Of a DNA stretch of 64,000 nt, positions 25,984 to 36,026 are shown in pieces. The position numbers were made by a program, and so were the translations under genes. This DNA comes from Roseiarcus sp963823165 (GTDB taxonomy: Bacteria; Pseudomonadota; Alphaproteobacteria; Rhizobiales; Beijerinckiaceae), in NCBI GenBank assembly GCA_963823165.1, contig CAWGKV010000034.1:248001-312000 (forward strand), written 5' to 3'. Within the stretch, counting starts at the first letter, position 1, and every line of letters starts with the position of its first letter. The notes under the pieces were generated by a model. It made no database searches, was not told the origin of the DNA, and saw only the letters and a program-made list of their open reading frames with translations.

Positions 25984-27612
25984 ATGATCCGTTCCGTCGC
26001 TACGAAACCCTTCCCCGACCAGAAGCCTGGCACCTCGGGCCTGCGCAAGAAGGTTCGGGTCTTTCAGGGGCCCGGGTATCTGGAGAACTTCATCCAGTCG
26101 ATTTTCAATTCGCTCGAAGACTATCGCGGCAAGACGCTGGTGGTCGGCGGGGACGGGCGCTACTTCAACCGCGAGGCGATCCAGATCGTCGCCAAGATGG
26201 CCGCGGCCAACGGCTTCGGCCGCATCGTGATCGGCAGGGGCGGAATCCTGTCGACCCCCGCCGTTTCGGCGCTCATTCGCCACCTCGGCGCCTACGGCGG
26301 AATCATCCTCTCGGCGAGCCACAACCCGGGCGGACCGGATGGCGACTTCGGCGTCAAATACAACATCGGCGCGGGCGGCCCGGCGCCGGAGCACGTCACC
26401 GACGCGATCTTCGCCCGCAGCAAGGAGATCGAAACCTACCGCATTTCGGACGCGCCGGATGTCGACATCGACCGCCTCGGCGAAGTCAGGCTCGAAGATG
26501 CGGCGGTCGAGATCGTCGATCCGGTGGCGCAATATGCGTCCCTGATGAAGACGCTGTTCGACTTCGACGCCATCCGCGCCCTCTTCGCCGCCGGATTCCG
26601 GATCCGCTTCGACGGCATGCATGCGGTCACCGGCCCCTACGCGCACGCCATCTTCGAGGACGAACTCGGGGCGGCGAAAGGCTCGGTCGTCAACGGAACG
26701 CCGCTGCCCGATTTCGGCGGCCACCATCCCGATCCCAACCTGACTTACGCCCACGACCTCTACGAACTGATGATGTCGCCCGAGGCGCCCGATTTCGGCG
26801 CTGCCTCCGACGGCGACGGCGACCGCAACCTGGTCATCGGGCGGGGCCTCTACGTGACGCCGTCGGATTCGCTGGCGATCCTCGCCGCCAACGCGTCGCT
26901 CGCCCCGGGCTACGCCAACGGGCTCGCCGGGGTCGCGCGGTCGATGCCGACCAGCGCCGCCGCCGACCGGGTCGCGGCCCATCTCGGCATCGAGGCCTAC
27001 GAGACTCCCACCGGCTGGAAGTTCTTCGGCAACCTGCTCGACGCCGGCCTCGCTACGCTCTGCGGCGAAGAGAGTTTCGGCACGGGCTCGAACCACATTC
27101 GCGAGAAGGACGGCGTGTGGGCGGTGCTATTCTGGCTCAACATCCTCGCAAGGCGCCGCATGTCGGTCCTCGACCTCGTCCGCGGGCACTGGGCGACCTA
27201 CGGGCGCAATTACTATACCCGCCACGACTACGACGAGATCGAGCTCGCGGCCGCGCAGGGCCTGATGACGGCGCTCGGCGACGCGACAAAAGCCTTGCCG
27301 GGGAGGACGTTCGGCGCGCTCAAGGTCGAGGCGGCGGACGATTTCGAATACCATGACCCGGTCGATGGGTCGCACTCGGATCATCAGGGCATAAGGGTGA
27401 TGTTCGAAGGCGGCTCGCGCATCGTCTACCGGCTCTCGGGCACCGGCACCGTCGGGGCGACGCTGCGCGTCTACATCGAGCGCTACGAGCCGCCGAACGG
27501 CGATCTGGCGCAGGACACCCAGACCGCGCTCGCCGACCTCATCGCGCTGTCGCGCGACCTTGCCGGAATCGAGGCGCGCACCGGGCGGAAGGCGCCGAGC
27601 GTCATCACCTGA
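25984..27612 (+). CDS. pgm: Alpha-D-glucose phosphate-specific phosphoglucomutase
   Basis: Interconverts glucose-1-phosphate and glucose-6-phosphate, linking glycolysis with glycogen and surface-polysaccharide precursors. The 542-aa protein has the N-terminal KPGTSGLRKKVRVF signature and catalytic Ser112 in ILSASHNPGGPDGDFGVKYN (first 20 residues). The metal loop is SDGDGDRN, the sugar loop CGEESFGTGS, and the phosphate loop RLSGTGTVGATLRVY. This is the eukaryotic-like PGM1/Pgm subfamily rather than ManB. It is convergent with the DUF2093 gene, 13 bp apart. Confidence 0.97.
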   Translation: MIRSVATKPFPDQKPGTSGLRKKVRVFQGPGYLENFIQSIFNSLEDYRGKTLVVGGDGRYFNREAIQIVAKMAAANGFGRIVIGRGGILSTPAVSALIRHLGAYGGIILSASHNPGGPDGDFGVKYNIGAGGPAPEHVTDAIFARSKEIETYRISDAPDVDIDRLGEVRLEDAAVEIVDPVAQYASLMKTLFDFDAIRALFAAGFRIRFDGMHAVTGPYAHAIFEDELGAAKGSVVNGTPLPDFGGHHPDPNLTYAHDLYELMMSPEAPDFGAASDGDGDRNLVIGRGLYVTPSDSLAILAANASLAPGYANGLAGVARSMPTSAAADRVAAHLGIEAYETPTGWKFFGNLLDAGLATLCGEESFGTGSNHIREKDGVWAVLFWLNILARRRMSVLDLVRGHWATYGRNYYTRHDYDEIELAAAQGLMTALGDATKALPGRTFGALKVEAADDFEYHDPVDGSHSDHQGIRVMFEGGSRIVYRLSGTGTVGATLRVYIERYEPPNGDLAQDTQTALADLIALSRDLAGIEARTGRKAPSVIT

Positions 27613-27625
27613 GGGCTCGAACTCC

Positions 27626-27841
27626 CTATCCCATCTCGCTCTCGCGTTTCATCGAGGCGGCGGGGCTGGCGTAGGCCTCTTGGCGATCGACGCTCCAGTA
27701 GCGCAATTCCTCGAGCGGAATCGGCTCGCCCGTGACAGCGCAGCGCACGTAAGCGCCCGGGCGCACGATCCGGAAATCGCCGTCGAGAAACTCGATTTTG
27801 GCCTCGACCGCGTCCGCCGGTCTACGGTCCATTTTGTTCAT
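27626..27841 (-). CDS. DUF2093 domain protein
   Basis: A 71-aa protein matching DUF2093, a small alphaproteobacterial family of unknown function. The signature is AKIEFLDGDFRIVRPGAYV followed by RCAVTGEPIPLEELRYWSV and RQEAYASP. ATG 27841 (MNKMDRRPADAVEAK) gives the family's usual length; the longer frame from 27973 is not needed. Family members are often encoded near xseB or dxs, which are not visible here. Confidence 0.9.
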   Translation of the reverse strand: MNKMDRRPADAVEAKIEFLDGDFRIVRPGAYVRCAVTGEPIPLEELRYWSVDRQEAYASPAASMKRESEMG

Positions 27842-28056
27842 GAGCTGATGTCCTGATTTTGCCGTTCTATGCCATGGGGGGCTCTCCGAGGGAACACCCA
27901 GATCAAGCGGATTGCAAAGCGGATGACGATGCGCGCTGGACAAAGCGGCCCGTGACTGGTAATGCTTGGCCAACTGGCGCGCCTCCGTTGCGGAAGCGCG
28001 CCTTTTCGCGCCATCTCGGATTTGTCGAGGCCCAGCCTCATAACACAGGATAGCTC

Positions 28057-28308
28057 GTGCAAGTACTCGTTCGCGACAACAACGTCGATCAGGCCCTCAA
28101 GGCGCTCAAGAAGAAGATGCAGCGCGAGGGGATTTTCCGCGAGATGAAGCTGCGCGGCCATTACGAAAAGCCTTCGGAGAAGAGGGCGCGGGAGAAGGCG
28201 GAAGCCGTCCGGCGGGCGCGCAAGCTCGCCCGCAAGAAGCTGCAGCGCGAGGGCCTGTTGCCGGTCAAGGCCAAGCCTCAGCCGGGCCCGCAGCGTTCGG
28301 CCAGCTGA
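28057..28308 (+). CDS. rpsU: 30S ribosomal protein S21
   Basis: An 83-aa basic protein with the S21 core VLVRDNNVDQALKALKKKMQ, FREMKLRGHYEKPSEKRARE and a Lys/Arg-rich tail extended by about 12 residues, as in other Rhizobiales. Start is GTG 28057. It is followed at 28368 by an intrinsic terminator, so it is probably monocistronic. Confidence 0.97.
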   Translation: MQVLVRDNNVDQALKALKKKMQREGIFREMKLRGHYEKPSEKRAREKAEAVRRARKLARKKLQREGLLPVKAKPQPGPQRSAS

Positions 28309-28367
28309 TTTTTTAGGCGGGCGTGCGTTGCGCGATTTGGTCGTCGAGGCTTTGTGACCGTTTGCAC

Positions 28368-28390
28368 CCCCGCCGCCGCGGCGGGGTTTT
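28368..28390 (+). terminator. Intrinsic terminator after rpsU
   Basis: CCCCGCC (28368-28374) pairs with GGCGGGG (28380-28386) over a 5-nt loop and is followed directly by TTTTGTATTTG. Confidence 0.8.
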
Positions 28391-28470
28391 GTATTTGAGC
28401 TTGCGCCTTCTCATCTGAGGCGCTCGTCCCGGCGGGGACCGCGGCTTAGAATCCGCGAAGGGTGAAGAGC

Positions 28471-29310
28471 ATGGTCAGGCTTGGAAGGGCGTCAGGCCGG
28501 GCGGCAGCAGCGCTGGCGCTGGCGCTGGCGCTTGGCGGGTGCGAGACGATGGGCGTTCCGTCCGGACGCGTGGCGGAAGTCGAGACGGACAAGAACGCCC
28601 AGGCCTCCAACGCCGGAAACATCGCCTCGCTGACCGAGGTGATCGAGCGGAACCCGCGGGACGCGGCCGCCTACAACACGCGCGGCGTCGTCTACGCCAA
28701 GCTCGGCAACTACTCGAACGCGATCGACGACTTCTCGCACGCAATCGATCTCGATCCGCATTTTGCCGGGGCCTACACCAACCGCGCCCTCGCCTATCGC
28801 CAGCAGAAGAAAGACGACCTGGCCTTGCAGGATTTCAATCAGGCGATCGCGGTCAACCCGAACGACGCGGCCGCTTATCTCGGCCGCGGCAACCTCTACC
28901 GTTCGCAGAACAATTTTGACAGCGCGCTCGCCGACCTCAACCAGGCGATCCGGCTGAACCCCGAAGGCGCGCAGGCCTATCACGCGCGCGGGCTTATCTA
29001 TCAGCGCCAGGGCAACGACGTTCAGGCGATCACCGATTTCAACAACGCGATCGACCGCAATCCCTTCGCTGGCGAACCGTATCAGGCGCGCGGCCAGAGC
29101 CTGATGAGGACCGGCAAGTACCAAGCGGCGATCGAGGACTTCAACGCCGCCCTGAACGTCAACGCCAACAACGCCGACGCGTGGGCGGGCTTGGGCTTCT
29201 GCTACGACAAGCTGAACAACAAGGCCAAGGCGATCAAGTCCTACTCGCGCGCGATTCAGGTCGATCCCGGCAACAGCGGGGCGCGCGCGGCGCTGCAGCG
29301 GCTGGGGTAG
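28471..29310 (+). CDS. TPR-repeat lipoprotein (NlpI-like)
   Basis: A 279-aa protein. The N terminus has a hydrophobic Ala/Leu stretch ending in a lipobox (LALALGGC), so a lipoprotein signal peptide is predicted with the lipidated cysteine about residue 24. The rest consists of about six 34-residue tetratricopeptide repeats, each with the (A)Y..RG..Y...G....A..D...AI..(D/N)P pattern (for example AAYNTRGVVYAKLGNYSNAI). TPR lipoproteins serve as scaffolds for envelope complexes. GTG 28462, three codons upstream, is an alternative start. Partners are unknown. Confidence 0.9.
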   Translation: MVRLGRASGRAAAALALALALGGCETMGVPSGRVAEVETDKNAQASNAGNIASLTEVIERNPRDAAAYNTRGVVYAKLGNYSNAIDDFSHAIDLDPHFAGAYTNRALAYRQQKKDDLALQDFNQAIAVNPNDAAAYLGRGNLYRSQNNFDSALADLNQAIRLNPEGAQAYHARGLIYQRQGNDVQAITDFNNAIDRNPFAGEPYQARGQSLMRTGKYQAAIEDFNAALNVNANNADAWAGLGFCYDKLNNKAKAIKSYSRAIQVDPGNSGARAALQRLG

Positions 29311-30585
29311 AGGCGCCCTCGCCGCGATCGCCTTACGGCGGATCAGATGAGATCATTCCCTGCCACGCGGAAACGATTCCCTGCTACACTTCGGTCAAGC
29401 GATAACCCGAACATCGGGCCGCAAATTATACGTAAACTTCAAGTTTATTCTCGCTCCCGTCCCAGATGTCGCCCCCGGATTGGAGGGAACTGCCCGCGGC
29501 GGCGTTCCTCACGCCTCAAGGACTGAAGGGTCCAAGCCACGGGACGTTCCGCCAAAGCCCAGGAGCACCGCAGCAAAGCCGGGGATAGCCGAATCCAAGC
29601 AAAAGTCTTCCAGGAATCGGCTGTTCTCAAGGGGTTACGCCGGAATCCAAATTCTTTTTTTCTCCCGCTTCGCGCTGACCGCCTCCGCTTGGTCCGCGGC
29701 CTGCCCGCCGGCCGGCAAACCCGCTTCCATGCCTGCCGACCAAAGACAACGTCGTAAAACCGTTCAGCGATTGGGCTCCTCGCTGTTCGAAGTGGGTGAA
29801 GCGGAAACGGTGGAACCAGGGAGCTGAGCGAAGATCGGTTGAGCTGGGATTTCGCTGACGCCTGCTGGGCGTGAGCGCGGAGTGGAAGAGAATGACGTCA
29901 GTTCGCGATTTGCCCAGGAACGCCGCTAACTTGAGCACATTCCGGCAAGGCGGCCAGACGACCTCCCAGGATCGAGACAGATGTCGGCGTCGTGGCCTCG
30001 CAGCCGCGCAGTCGGACGGTTTCGGCGTCATCCGTACCCACTCGAAATAGCGAGGGCCTCGGCGGCTGGTTCGACGCCGAGCGAGGCGAAGTCAATCCTC
30101 CTCAGCGCAAGCGGGCTCAGGCGGAAAACAGCTGCCGCCACGTCCCGCCCCAGGACGGTCGAACTGCAGGTTGCTGTGAGATTCGAATCGCCTCCATGCC
30201 ACCCCGGTTTCCATCCCGACGCCGTTGCGGTGTGGTCAACCCCCTTATGCCACGGGCTTGCGGAACATGTCAAGAACAAACAGGGGGTTATTTTAGAAAA
30301 GCTCGTACATGTTCGGCAAACGCGGTCACAAGACGGGGGCAGAGGCCGCGCAAGACGGAAGGGTAGTGGCGGCCTGTCGATGTAATGATGATGTGGGCAT
30401 CCCGGCAACGCTTTTTCGCCTTGTCCGCCTGGAACGGTGCAGAACGGCTGAAAAACTCCCTGCTCCTCCCGATCGGGGACCTTCGCCCAACCTCCTGTAT
30501 TTTGAGGTCTTTGCGACGCGGTTCTTGATCCTGGCGGCCGAAAAGGCGGATAAATTCCCTGCCACCAATGGGATCTCGCTCGAGC
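29311..30585. other. 1.27-kb region without a supported gene; scattered ATTCCCTG motifs
   Basis: No frame here shows a family, credible start signals or normal codon pattern for this genome. The octamer ATTCCCTG occurs at 29355, 29376 and 30554, and a variant (CTCCCTG) at 30456, all in plus orientation near the two ends of the gap. This suggests remains of a repeat or insertion element. A/T runs occur around 29425-29445 and 29645-29665. Convergent ends of the TPR gene and accC flank it. I cannot name what was here. Confidence 0.4.
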
Positions 30586-31938
<1,353 letters not shown>

Positions 31939-31953
31939 CGAGGCCAACCCGGA

Positions 31954-32451
31954 TTACTCTATCACCATAAGCGGCTGGCCGTATTCGACCGGGGCGCCGT
32001 CTTCGACGAGGACGCTCGCCACCCTTCCCGCCCGCGGCGCGACGATGTCGTTGAAAGTCTTCATCGCTTCGACGAGCAGAAGCTTGTCGCCGGCCTTCAC
32101 CAGCGCGCCGACTTCGACAAACGGCTTGGACTCCGGGTTCGGCCGCAGATAAGCCGTTCCCACCATAGGCGACCTCACCGCTCCCGCCAATTCGTCCGCC
32201 GCCGGCGGCGGAGCGGGGGCGGAGGCCTCCGGCGCGGGAGGGGCGATCGCCGGCGCCTGCGCCGGGGTGGGGAAAATCTGGCTCCCGGGGGCGGCTCGTT
32301 CGCGGGCCACCCGCACGTGCATTTCCCCGAGATCGATTTCGACCTCGGTCAGATCGTATTTGGCGATCACCTTGGCGAGCTGGTCGATCGCGACGACATC
32401 GACAAGACGCTGAGCAGACTCCTCGGATCGCGGGCCGGACGGCTTCTTCAT
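31954..32451 (-). CDS. accB: Biotin carboxyl carrier protein of acetyl-CoA carboxylase
   Basis: 165-aa BCCP. An N-terminal dimerisation region (VDVVAIDQLAKVIAKYDLTEVEIDLG, about 17-42) is followed by an Ala/Pro linker (about 60-85) and the biotinyl domain. The biotinylated Lys131 lies in LLLVEAMKTFNDI; the usual EAMKM has Thr in place of Met here, a common variation. accBC form an operon. aroQ, which often precedes accB in proteobacteria, is absent; a small secreted protein gene occupies the upstream position. Confidence 0.95.
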   Translation of the reverse strand: MKKPSGPRSEESAQRLVDVVAIDQLAKVIAKYDLTEVEIDLGEMHVRVARERAAPGSQIFPTPAQAPAIAPPAPEASAPAPPPAADELAGAVRSPMVGTAYLRPNPESKPFVEVGALVKAGDKLLLVEAMKTFNDIVAPRAGRVASVLVEDGAPVEYGQPLMVIE

Positions 32452-32660
32452 GGAGTCTTGCTCGGGCTGGGAAGTAACGAGGTCGTAGGGGTTGGGAAGT
32501 CCCTATATCCCGCTCGCCCGGGCAAATAAAGAGACGCGCACCGCGCGCTTAAAATGGGCGCCGACCTGTGACGCCGTCATGCGCGTCCGCCGACAGTCGA
32601 ATTCCGAGGCGCGCCGGCGACGCTGGCACGCTCTGGACCGACGGCTCAATCCAACTGGCG

Positions 32661-32909
32661 CTACGGGGCAGGCTGGATCGACGCCCCGAGCGGCGAATAG
32701 CGCTCGTGGCGTTGACGGAAAGCGCCCGGATCGACAGCCCCGGCGCCATCCGGATCTGCTTTCCTCTGATCGTCCAGGATCGAACTGACGTGGAAACGCC
32801 AGGTCGTCGGGTCAGACTTTTGGGTTTCGCTGCCGACCGTGCTGATCGCCGCCGCATAACTCGCGCCGCCGCCGATCGCCATGAGAGCCAGAACGAGAGA
32901 CTTCCGCAT
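32661..32909 (-). CDS. Small secreted protein of unknown function
   Basis: An 82-aa product with a signal peptide (MRKSLVLALMAIGGGASYAA). The mature part of about 60 residues has charged stretches (TWRFHVSSILDDQRKADP) and no cysteines. GGAGGAG precedes ATG 32909 at good spacing, so the longer frame from 33008 is rejected. It reads in the same direction as accBC but ends 209 bp before accB, and between it and accB nothing is seen. No family recognised. Confidence 0.6.
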   Translation of the reverse strand: MRKSLVLALMAIGGGASYAAAISTVGSETQKSDPTTWRFHVSSILDDQRKADPDGAGAVDPGAFRQRHERYSPLGASIQPAP

Positions 32910-33023
32910 CGTCTCCTCCGCGTCGGCGCTTCCTGGGAACTTCAAACCCATGGCGCGGACCAGAGGCCTCGCGCCCGGCGCCGACTTTATGAAGCAAACG
33001 TTAACCACAGGTTTGTGTCTCGG

Positions 33024-33716
33024 CTATGGCGGCTCGTCGTTTGGCGCGATCTCACGCATCACTTCGCCGGCCATCGTCCGCGTCACCCGCCTGGCTTGCG
33101 CCAGCGCTACTCGGTCGAGCGTCTCGACGAGCCGACGTGCAGCTCCGAGCGAGCGCTCCATCCTCGTTGCGATATAGGCGATGACATGCGGCTCGACCTG
33201 CAACTGTCGGTCGCTGAACAGCTTGAACAGCACGGCTTCGGTCAGCTCGATATCGGGCATGTCGAGGCGCACGACCGGCGCGAGTCGCAATCGCGAAAGG
33301 ATGTCCGGAATTTTCAGTCCCCAGTCGTCCGGGCCCTGGCGCGCCGTCAGGAGGAGCCAGGTTTGCGTTTGCAGCGCCGCGTTGACGAGATGGAACAGGC
33401 GCTCCTCCGCGTCGCCGACCTGGTCGGCGTCCTCGATCAGCAAGGCGCGACCTTCAAGGGAAGCCTGCGCGTCGTCATTGCCCAGATTTTCGCCGTGAAC
33501 AGTCGCAGCGCCGGCTGTTTTCGCCCAGAGAGCCGCAAGGTGGCTCTTGCCCGATCCCTCCGGCCCGACCAGGAGCAGCATCCGACCCGGCCAGTCCGGC
33601 CAGCGGTCGATGGCGTTCAGGGCCTCTCGGTTCGAGGCCGCTGAAAGAAAGTCCTCGCGCGCGAAGCTCGGCTGGTGCGGCCAATCGAGGATCAGCTGGC
33701 GCGGGGTCGTCGTCAT
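33024..33716 (-). CDS. Hda-like DnaA-related AAA protein (regulatory inactivation of DnaA)
   Basis: A 230-aa AAA protein related to DnaA domain III, of the HdaA type that with the sliding clamp stimulates ATP hydrolysis by DnaA and limits re-initiation. The N-terminal RQLILDWPHQPSFAREDF contains the QLxLxx-type clamp-binding element (QLILDW). Walker A is GPEGSGKSHLA (Lys57) and Walker B is ALLIEDADQV. The SRLRLAPVVRLDMPD segment and ARRLVETLDRVAL end resemble Hda. Its ATG overlaps the stop of the upstream AI-2E transporter gene (ATGA), so the two are translationally coupled. Confidence 0.88.
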   Translation of the reverse strand: MTTTPRQLILDWPHQPSFAREDFLSAASNREALNAIDRWPDWPGRMLLLVGPEGSGKSHLAALWAKTAGAATVHGENLGNDDAQASLEGRALLIEDADQVGDAEERLFHLVNAALQTQTWLLLTARQGPDDWGLKIPDILSRLRLAPVVRLDMPDIELTEAVLFKLFSDRQLQVEPHVIAYIATRMERSLGAARRLVETLDRVALAQARRVTRTMAGEVMREIAPNDEPP

Positions 33717-34819
33717 TGCGGGGGCGCGGCCGAGCCACGATAAAACGGGCTTGCCAGATACAAGCCGATGAGGTGGCGGGCGATTACGCCCGCGGCCGCT
33801 GCGGTCGGAACGGCGATGACGAGGCCGACGAAGCCGAACAGCTGGCCGAAGGCCAGAAGCGCGAACATCAGCCATACGGGATGCAGGCCGATGGATCCGC
33901 CGACGAGCTTCGGCGAAATCACGTAGCCTTCGAGAAACTGCCCGCTCACCACGATCGCCAGCGCCATGAACAGCAGATTCAGATGCGGCCAACCCTGAAC
34001 CAGAGCGACGGCAATCGAAAAAAGGAGAACGATGAGCGACCCGACATAGGGGATGAAGCTCAACATTCCGCCGATAAAGCCGATCAGGAGGCCGAAATCG
34101 AGGCCGACCAGCGTCAGGCCAACTCCGTACCACAGCCCCAGGCACAGGCAGACGAGGGATTGGCCGCGAATGAAGCCGGCCAAGGCCTGATTGATCTCCC
34201 AGGCGATCGCGCGCAAGGTTTTACGATGGTCGATCGGAAGCCAGCTGTCGATTTCCGCAACCATGCGGTCCCAGTCGACCAGGATGTAGAACGCCACGAC
34301 CGGCGTGATGACCAGGAGAGAGAAAAAATCGAATACCGCGGCTCCTCCCGAGACCAGCGACCTCATCGCATTGATGAACCATTGCGCGCCACGCGCGACA
34401 AAATCGCCGATCGACTTCTGGATTTCGGCGCTGGACAGCTGTTCACCGAAACCGAGAGCCTTGATCCAGCCGCCTCCATATCTGGCGATGAGGGCGTTGC
34501 CCTCTTCGACGGCGAGGGCCTGCAGGCGCACCGCATAACTCGGCAGCCGCTGAGCGAAGGTCACGAGCTGGCTGCTGAGAATCGGCACGACAAAGATCAG
34601 GATGGCGGCGACGGCGGAGCCGAAGACCACGAGAATGACCAGCGCCGCGCCCAGCCGGTTGAGCCCGAGCTTCTCCAGCTTGCAGACGACCGGGTCGAGA
34701 AGATAGCCGAGCGCAATTCCAGCGGCGAAGGGCGTCACGGTCGAGCCCAGCACATGCAGGGCGTAGCCGACGGCGGCGAACAGGAGTCCCCAGAACAGGA
34801 TTTGACGTTCGATGCTCAT
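33713..34819 (-). CDS. AI-2E family transporter (PerM-like membrane protein)
   Basis: A 368-aa multi-pass membrane protein. Helices are evident at the N terminus (ILFWGLLFAAVGYALHVL), at about 60-85, near 205-235 (AAVFDFFSLLVITPVVAFYI) and in the C-terminal half (GLLIGFIGGMLSFIPYVGSL, FLEGYVISPKLVGGSIGLHP). The GMLSFIPYVGS and the VISPK-LVG-S-GLHPVW elements are the family signature. Transport substrates of this family are mostly uncertain. ATG 34819 begins the first helix properly; the longer frame overlaps the VOC gene. Conserved Rhizobiales context with hda and purMN. Confidence 0.92.
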   Translation of the reverse strand: MSIERQILFWGLLFAAVGYALHVLGSTVTPFAAGIALGYLLDPVVCKLEKLGLNRLGAALVILVVFGSAVAAILIFVVPILSSQLVTFAQRLPSYAVRLQALAVEEGNALIARYGGGWIKALGFGEQLSSAEIQKSIGDFVARGAQWFINAMRSLVSGGAAVFDFFSLLVITPVVAFYILVDWDRMVAEIDSWLPIDHRKTLRAIAWEINQALAGFIRGQSLVCLCLGLWYGVGLTLVGLDFGLLIGFIGGMLSFIPYVGSLIVLLFSIAVALVQGWPHLNLLFMALAIVVSGQFLEGYVISPKLVGGSIGLHPVWLMFALLAFGQLFGFVGLVIAVPTAAAAGVIARHLIGLYLASPFYRGSAAPPQ

Positions 34820-34829
34820 CGTTCGATGC

Positions 34830-35249
34830 TCATGGAGCCGAACTCGCCTCGTCTCGTCTGTGGGGCGGCTGCAGGAGATCCCACTTTCCGCCCCAGGGGT
34901 CGAGGAAAACCGCCACGGTTCCATAGCGCTCGCGCCGCGGCGCCTCGAGAAACCTCACCCCCCGCGCTCGCATCGCCGCATGATCTTTTTCGAAGTCGTC
35001 GGTGAGAAGGAAGTAGCCGACCCGCCCGCCGGTCTGATCGCCGACTCTGTCGCTCTGCCGCTCATCGCCTGGAACCGCGAGAACGATCTTTGCCCCTGCC
35101 CCACCGGGGGGCGCCACGACGAGCCAGCGTTTGCCGCCGCCGAGATGAGCGTCCTCCTCGACGGTGAAGCCGAGCGCGCCCTCGAAGAAAGCCAAAGCCT
35201 GGTCGTAATCCGGGACGAGGAGAGAGATGGCCGAGAGGCTTCTTATCAT
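34830..35249 (-). CDS. VOC family protein (glyoxalase/bleomycin-resistance fold)
   Basis: A 139-aa single-domain vicinal-oxygen-chelate protein. ISLLVPDYDQALAFFEGALGF is the first beta-alpha unit, KRWLVVAPPGG the metal-side strand, and VAVFLDPWGGKWDLLQP the last unit with the terminal acidic position shifted. Substrate cannot be inferred. It ends 10 bp before the AI-2E transporter gene, so it is in the same transcription unit. Confidence 0.9.
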   Translation of the reverse strand: MIRSLSAISLLVPDYDQALAFFEGALGFTVEEDAHLGGGKRWLVVAPPGGAGAKIVLAVPGDERQSDRVGDQTGGRVGYFLLTDDFEKDHAAMRARGVRFLEAPRRERYGTVAVFLDPWGGKWDLLQPPHRRDEASSAP

Positions 35250-35257
35250 CGTCGCAT

Positions 35258-35809
35258 CTATCGGCTCATGTGATCAAGCCATTGGGCGACATAGACGCCG
35301 CCGGAGCCGACGGTCGTCGCGGCGACGGCCCATTCGAGCGCGGTCTGCACGGGTTGCAGCCCGAGATCGTAGGCGCGAACGCCGAGCGCGAAACCGGCGA
35401 GCGCAATTTGCGCGGCGGTGTTGATCTTCGATTCCCATACGGGGCGTATCTCGACCGGCTTGTCCATCAGCCAGGAGACGATCACGGCCACGAGGATCAT
35501 GACGTCGCGCGATACGACGGCAATGGCGAGCCAGGCAGGCAGCCCGGCGTAGATGGCCAGCGAAACGTAAATCGAGATCAGGAGCGCCTTGTCCGCCAGA
35601 GGGTCGAGATAGGCGCCGAGCTCGGTGCGAAGGTTGAAGTGCCTGGCGATAAATCCGTCGATCGCATCGGAGACGCCGGCAAGCAGGAAGATCATGAACG
35701 CCGCCATGAAGCGTTGCGAGACGATCATCGAGATCGCCAGCGGGGTCATCAGCATCCTCGCCAACGTGATCAGATTGGGAACATTGATCAGGAACTGGGA
35801 GATGTTCAT
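35258..35809 (-). CDS. CDP-alcohol phosphatidyltransferase family protein
   Basis: A 183-aa integral membrane enzyme that joins a CDP-activated lipid to an alcohol. The complete active-site signature D(x)2DG(x)2AR(x)8G(x)3D(x)3D spans Asp48-Asp73. About five to six helices follow the family layout. Phosphatidylglycerophosphate or cardiolipin-type synthesis is the likely role, but the exact alcohol is unclear. ATG 35809 (MNISQFLINVPNLITLARML) is the standard start. Eight bp separate it from the VOC gene, so the order CDP-alcohol, VOC, AI-2E transporter, hda is one minus-strand operon divergent from purM. Confidence 0.92.
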   Translation of the reverse strand: MNISQFLINVPNLITLARMLMTPLAISMIVSQRFMAAFMIFLLAGVSDAIDGFIARHFNLRTELGAYLDPLADKALLISIYVSLAIYAGLPAWLAIAVVSRDVMILVAVIVSWLMDKPVEIRPVWESKINTAAQIALAGFALGVRAYDLGLQPVQTALEWAVAATTVGSGGVYVAQWLDHMSR

Positions 35810-36026
35810 TAATTGCTGACGCTTCCCGCTCTTGTCGTTCAAGCAATCGAAGATCGTCCCGCCGGACCGACTCCGCCGCTCAAGACGCCGCTTGGATGCG
35901 AGCGCTTCGCGGCGCTCTTTGGGGGACGCTAGCATGATCGAACGGGCCGTGGGAAACCTGGGCCGCCCGCTCTTGCGCTCGTCACGGCGACCGATTACCC
36001 CCATTTTCAATTCGCCGAGGAGCCTC

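Noticed and set aside
24335..25987. 550-codon plus-strand frame opposite glmM
   Set aside because: Antisense shadow of glmM, Arg/Ala/Asp-rich with no family similarity.
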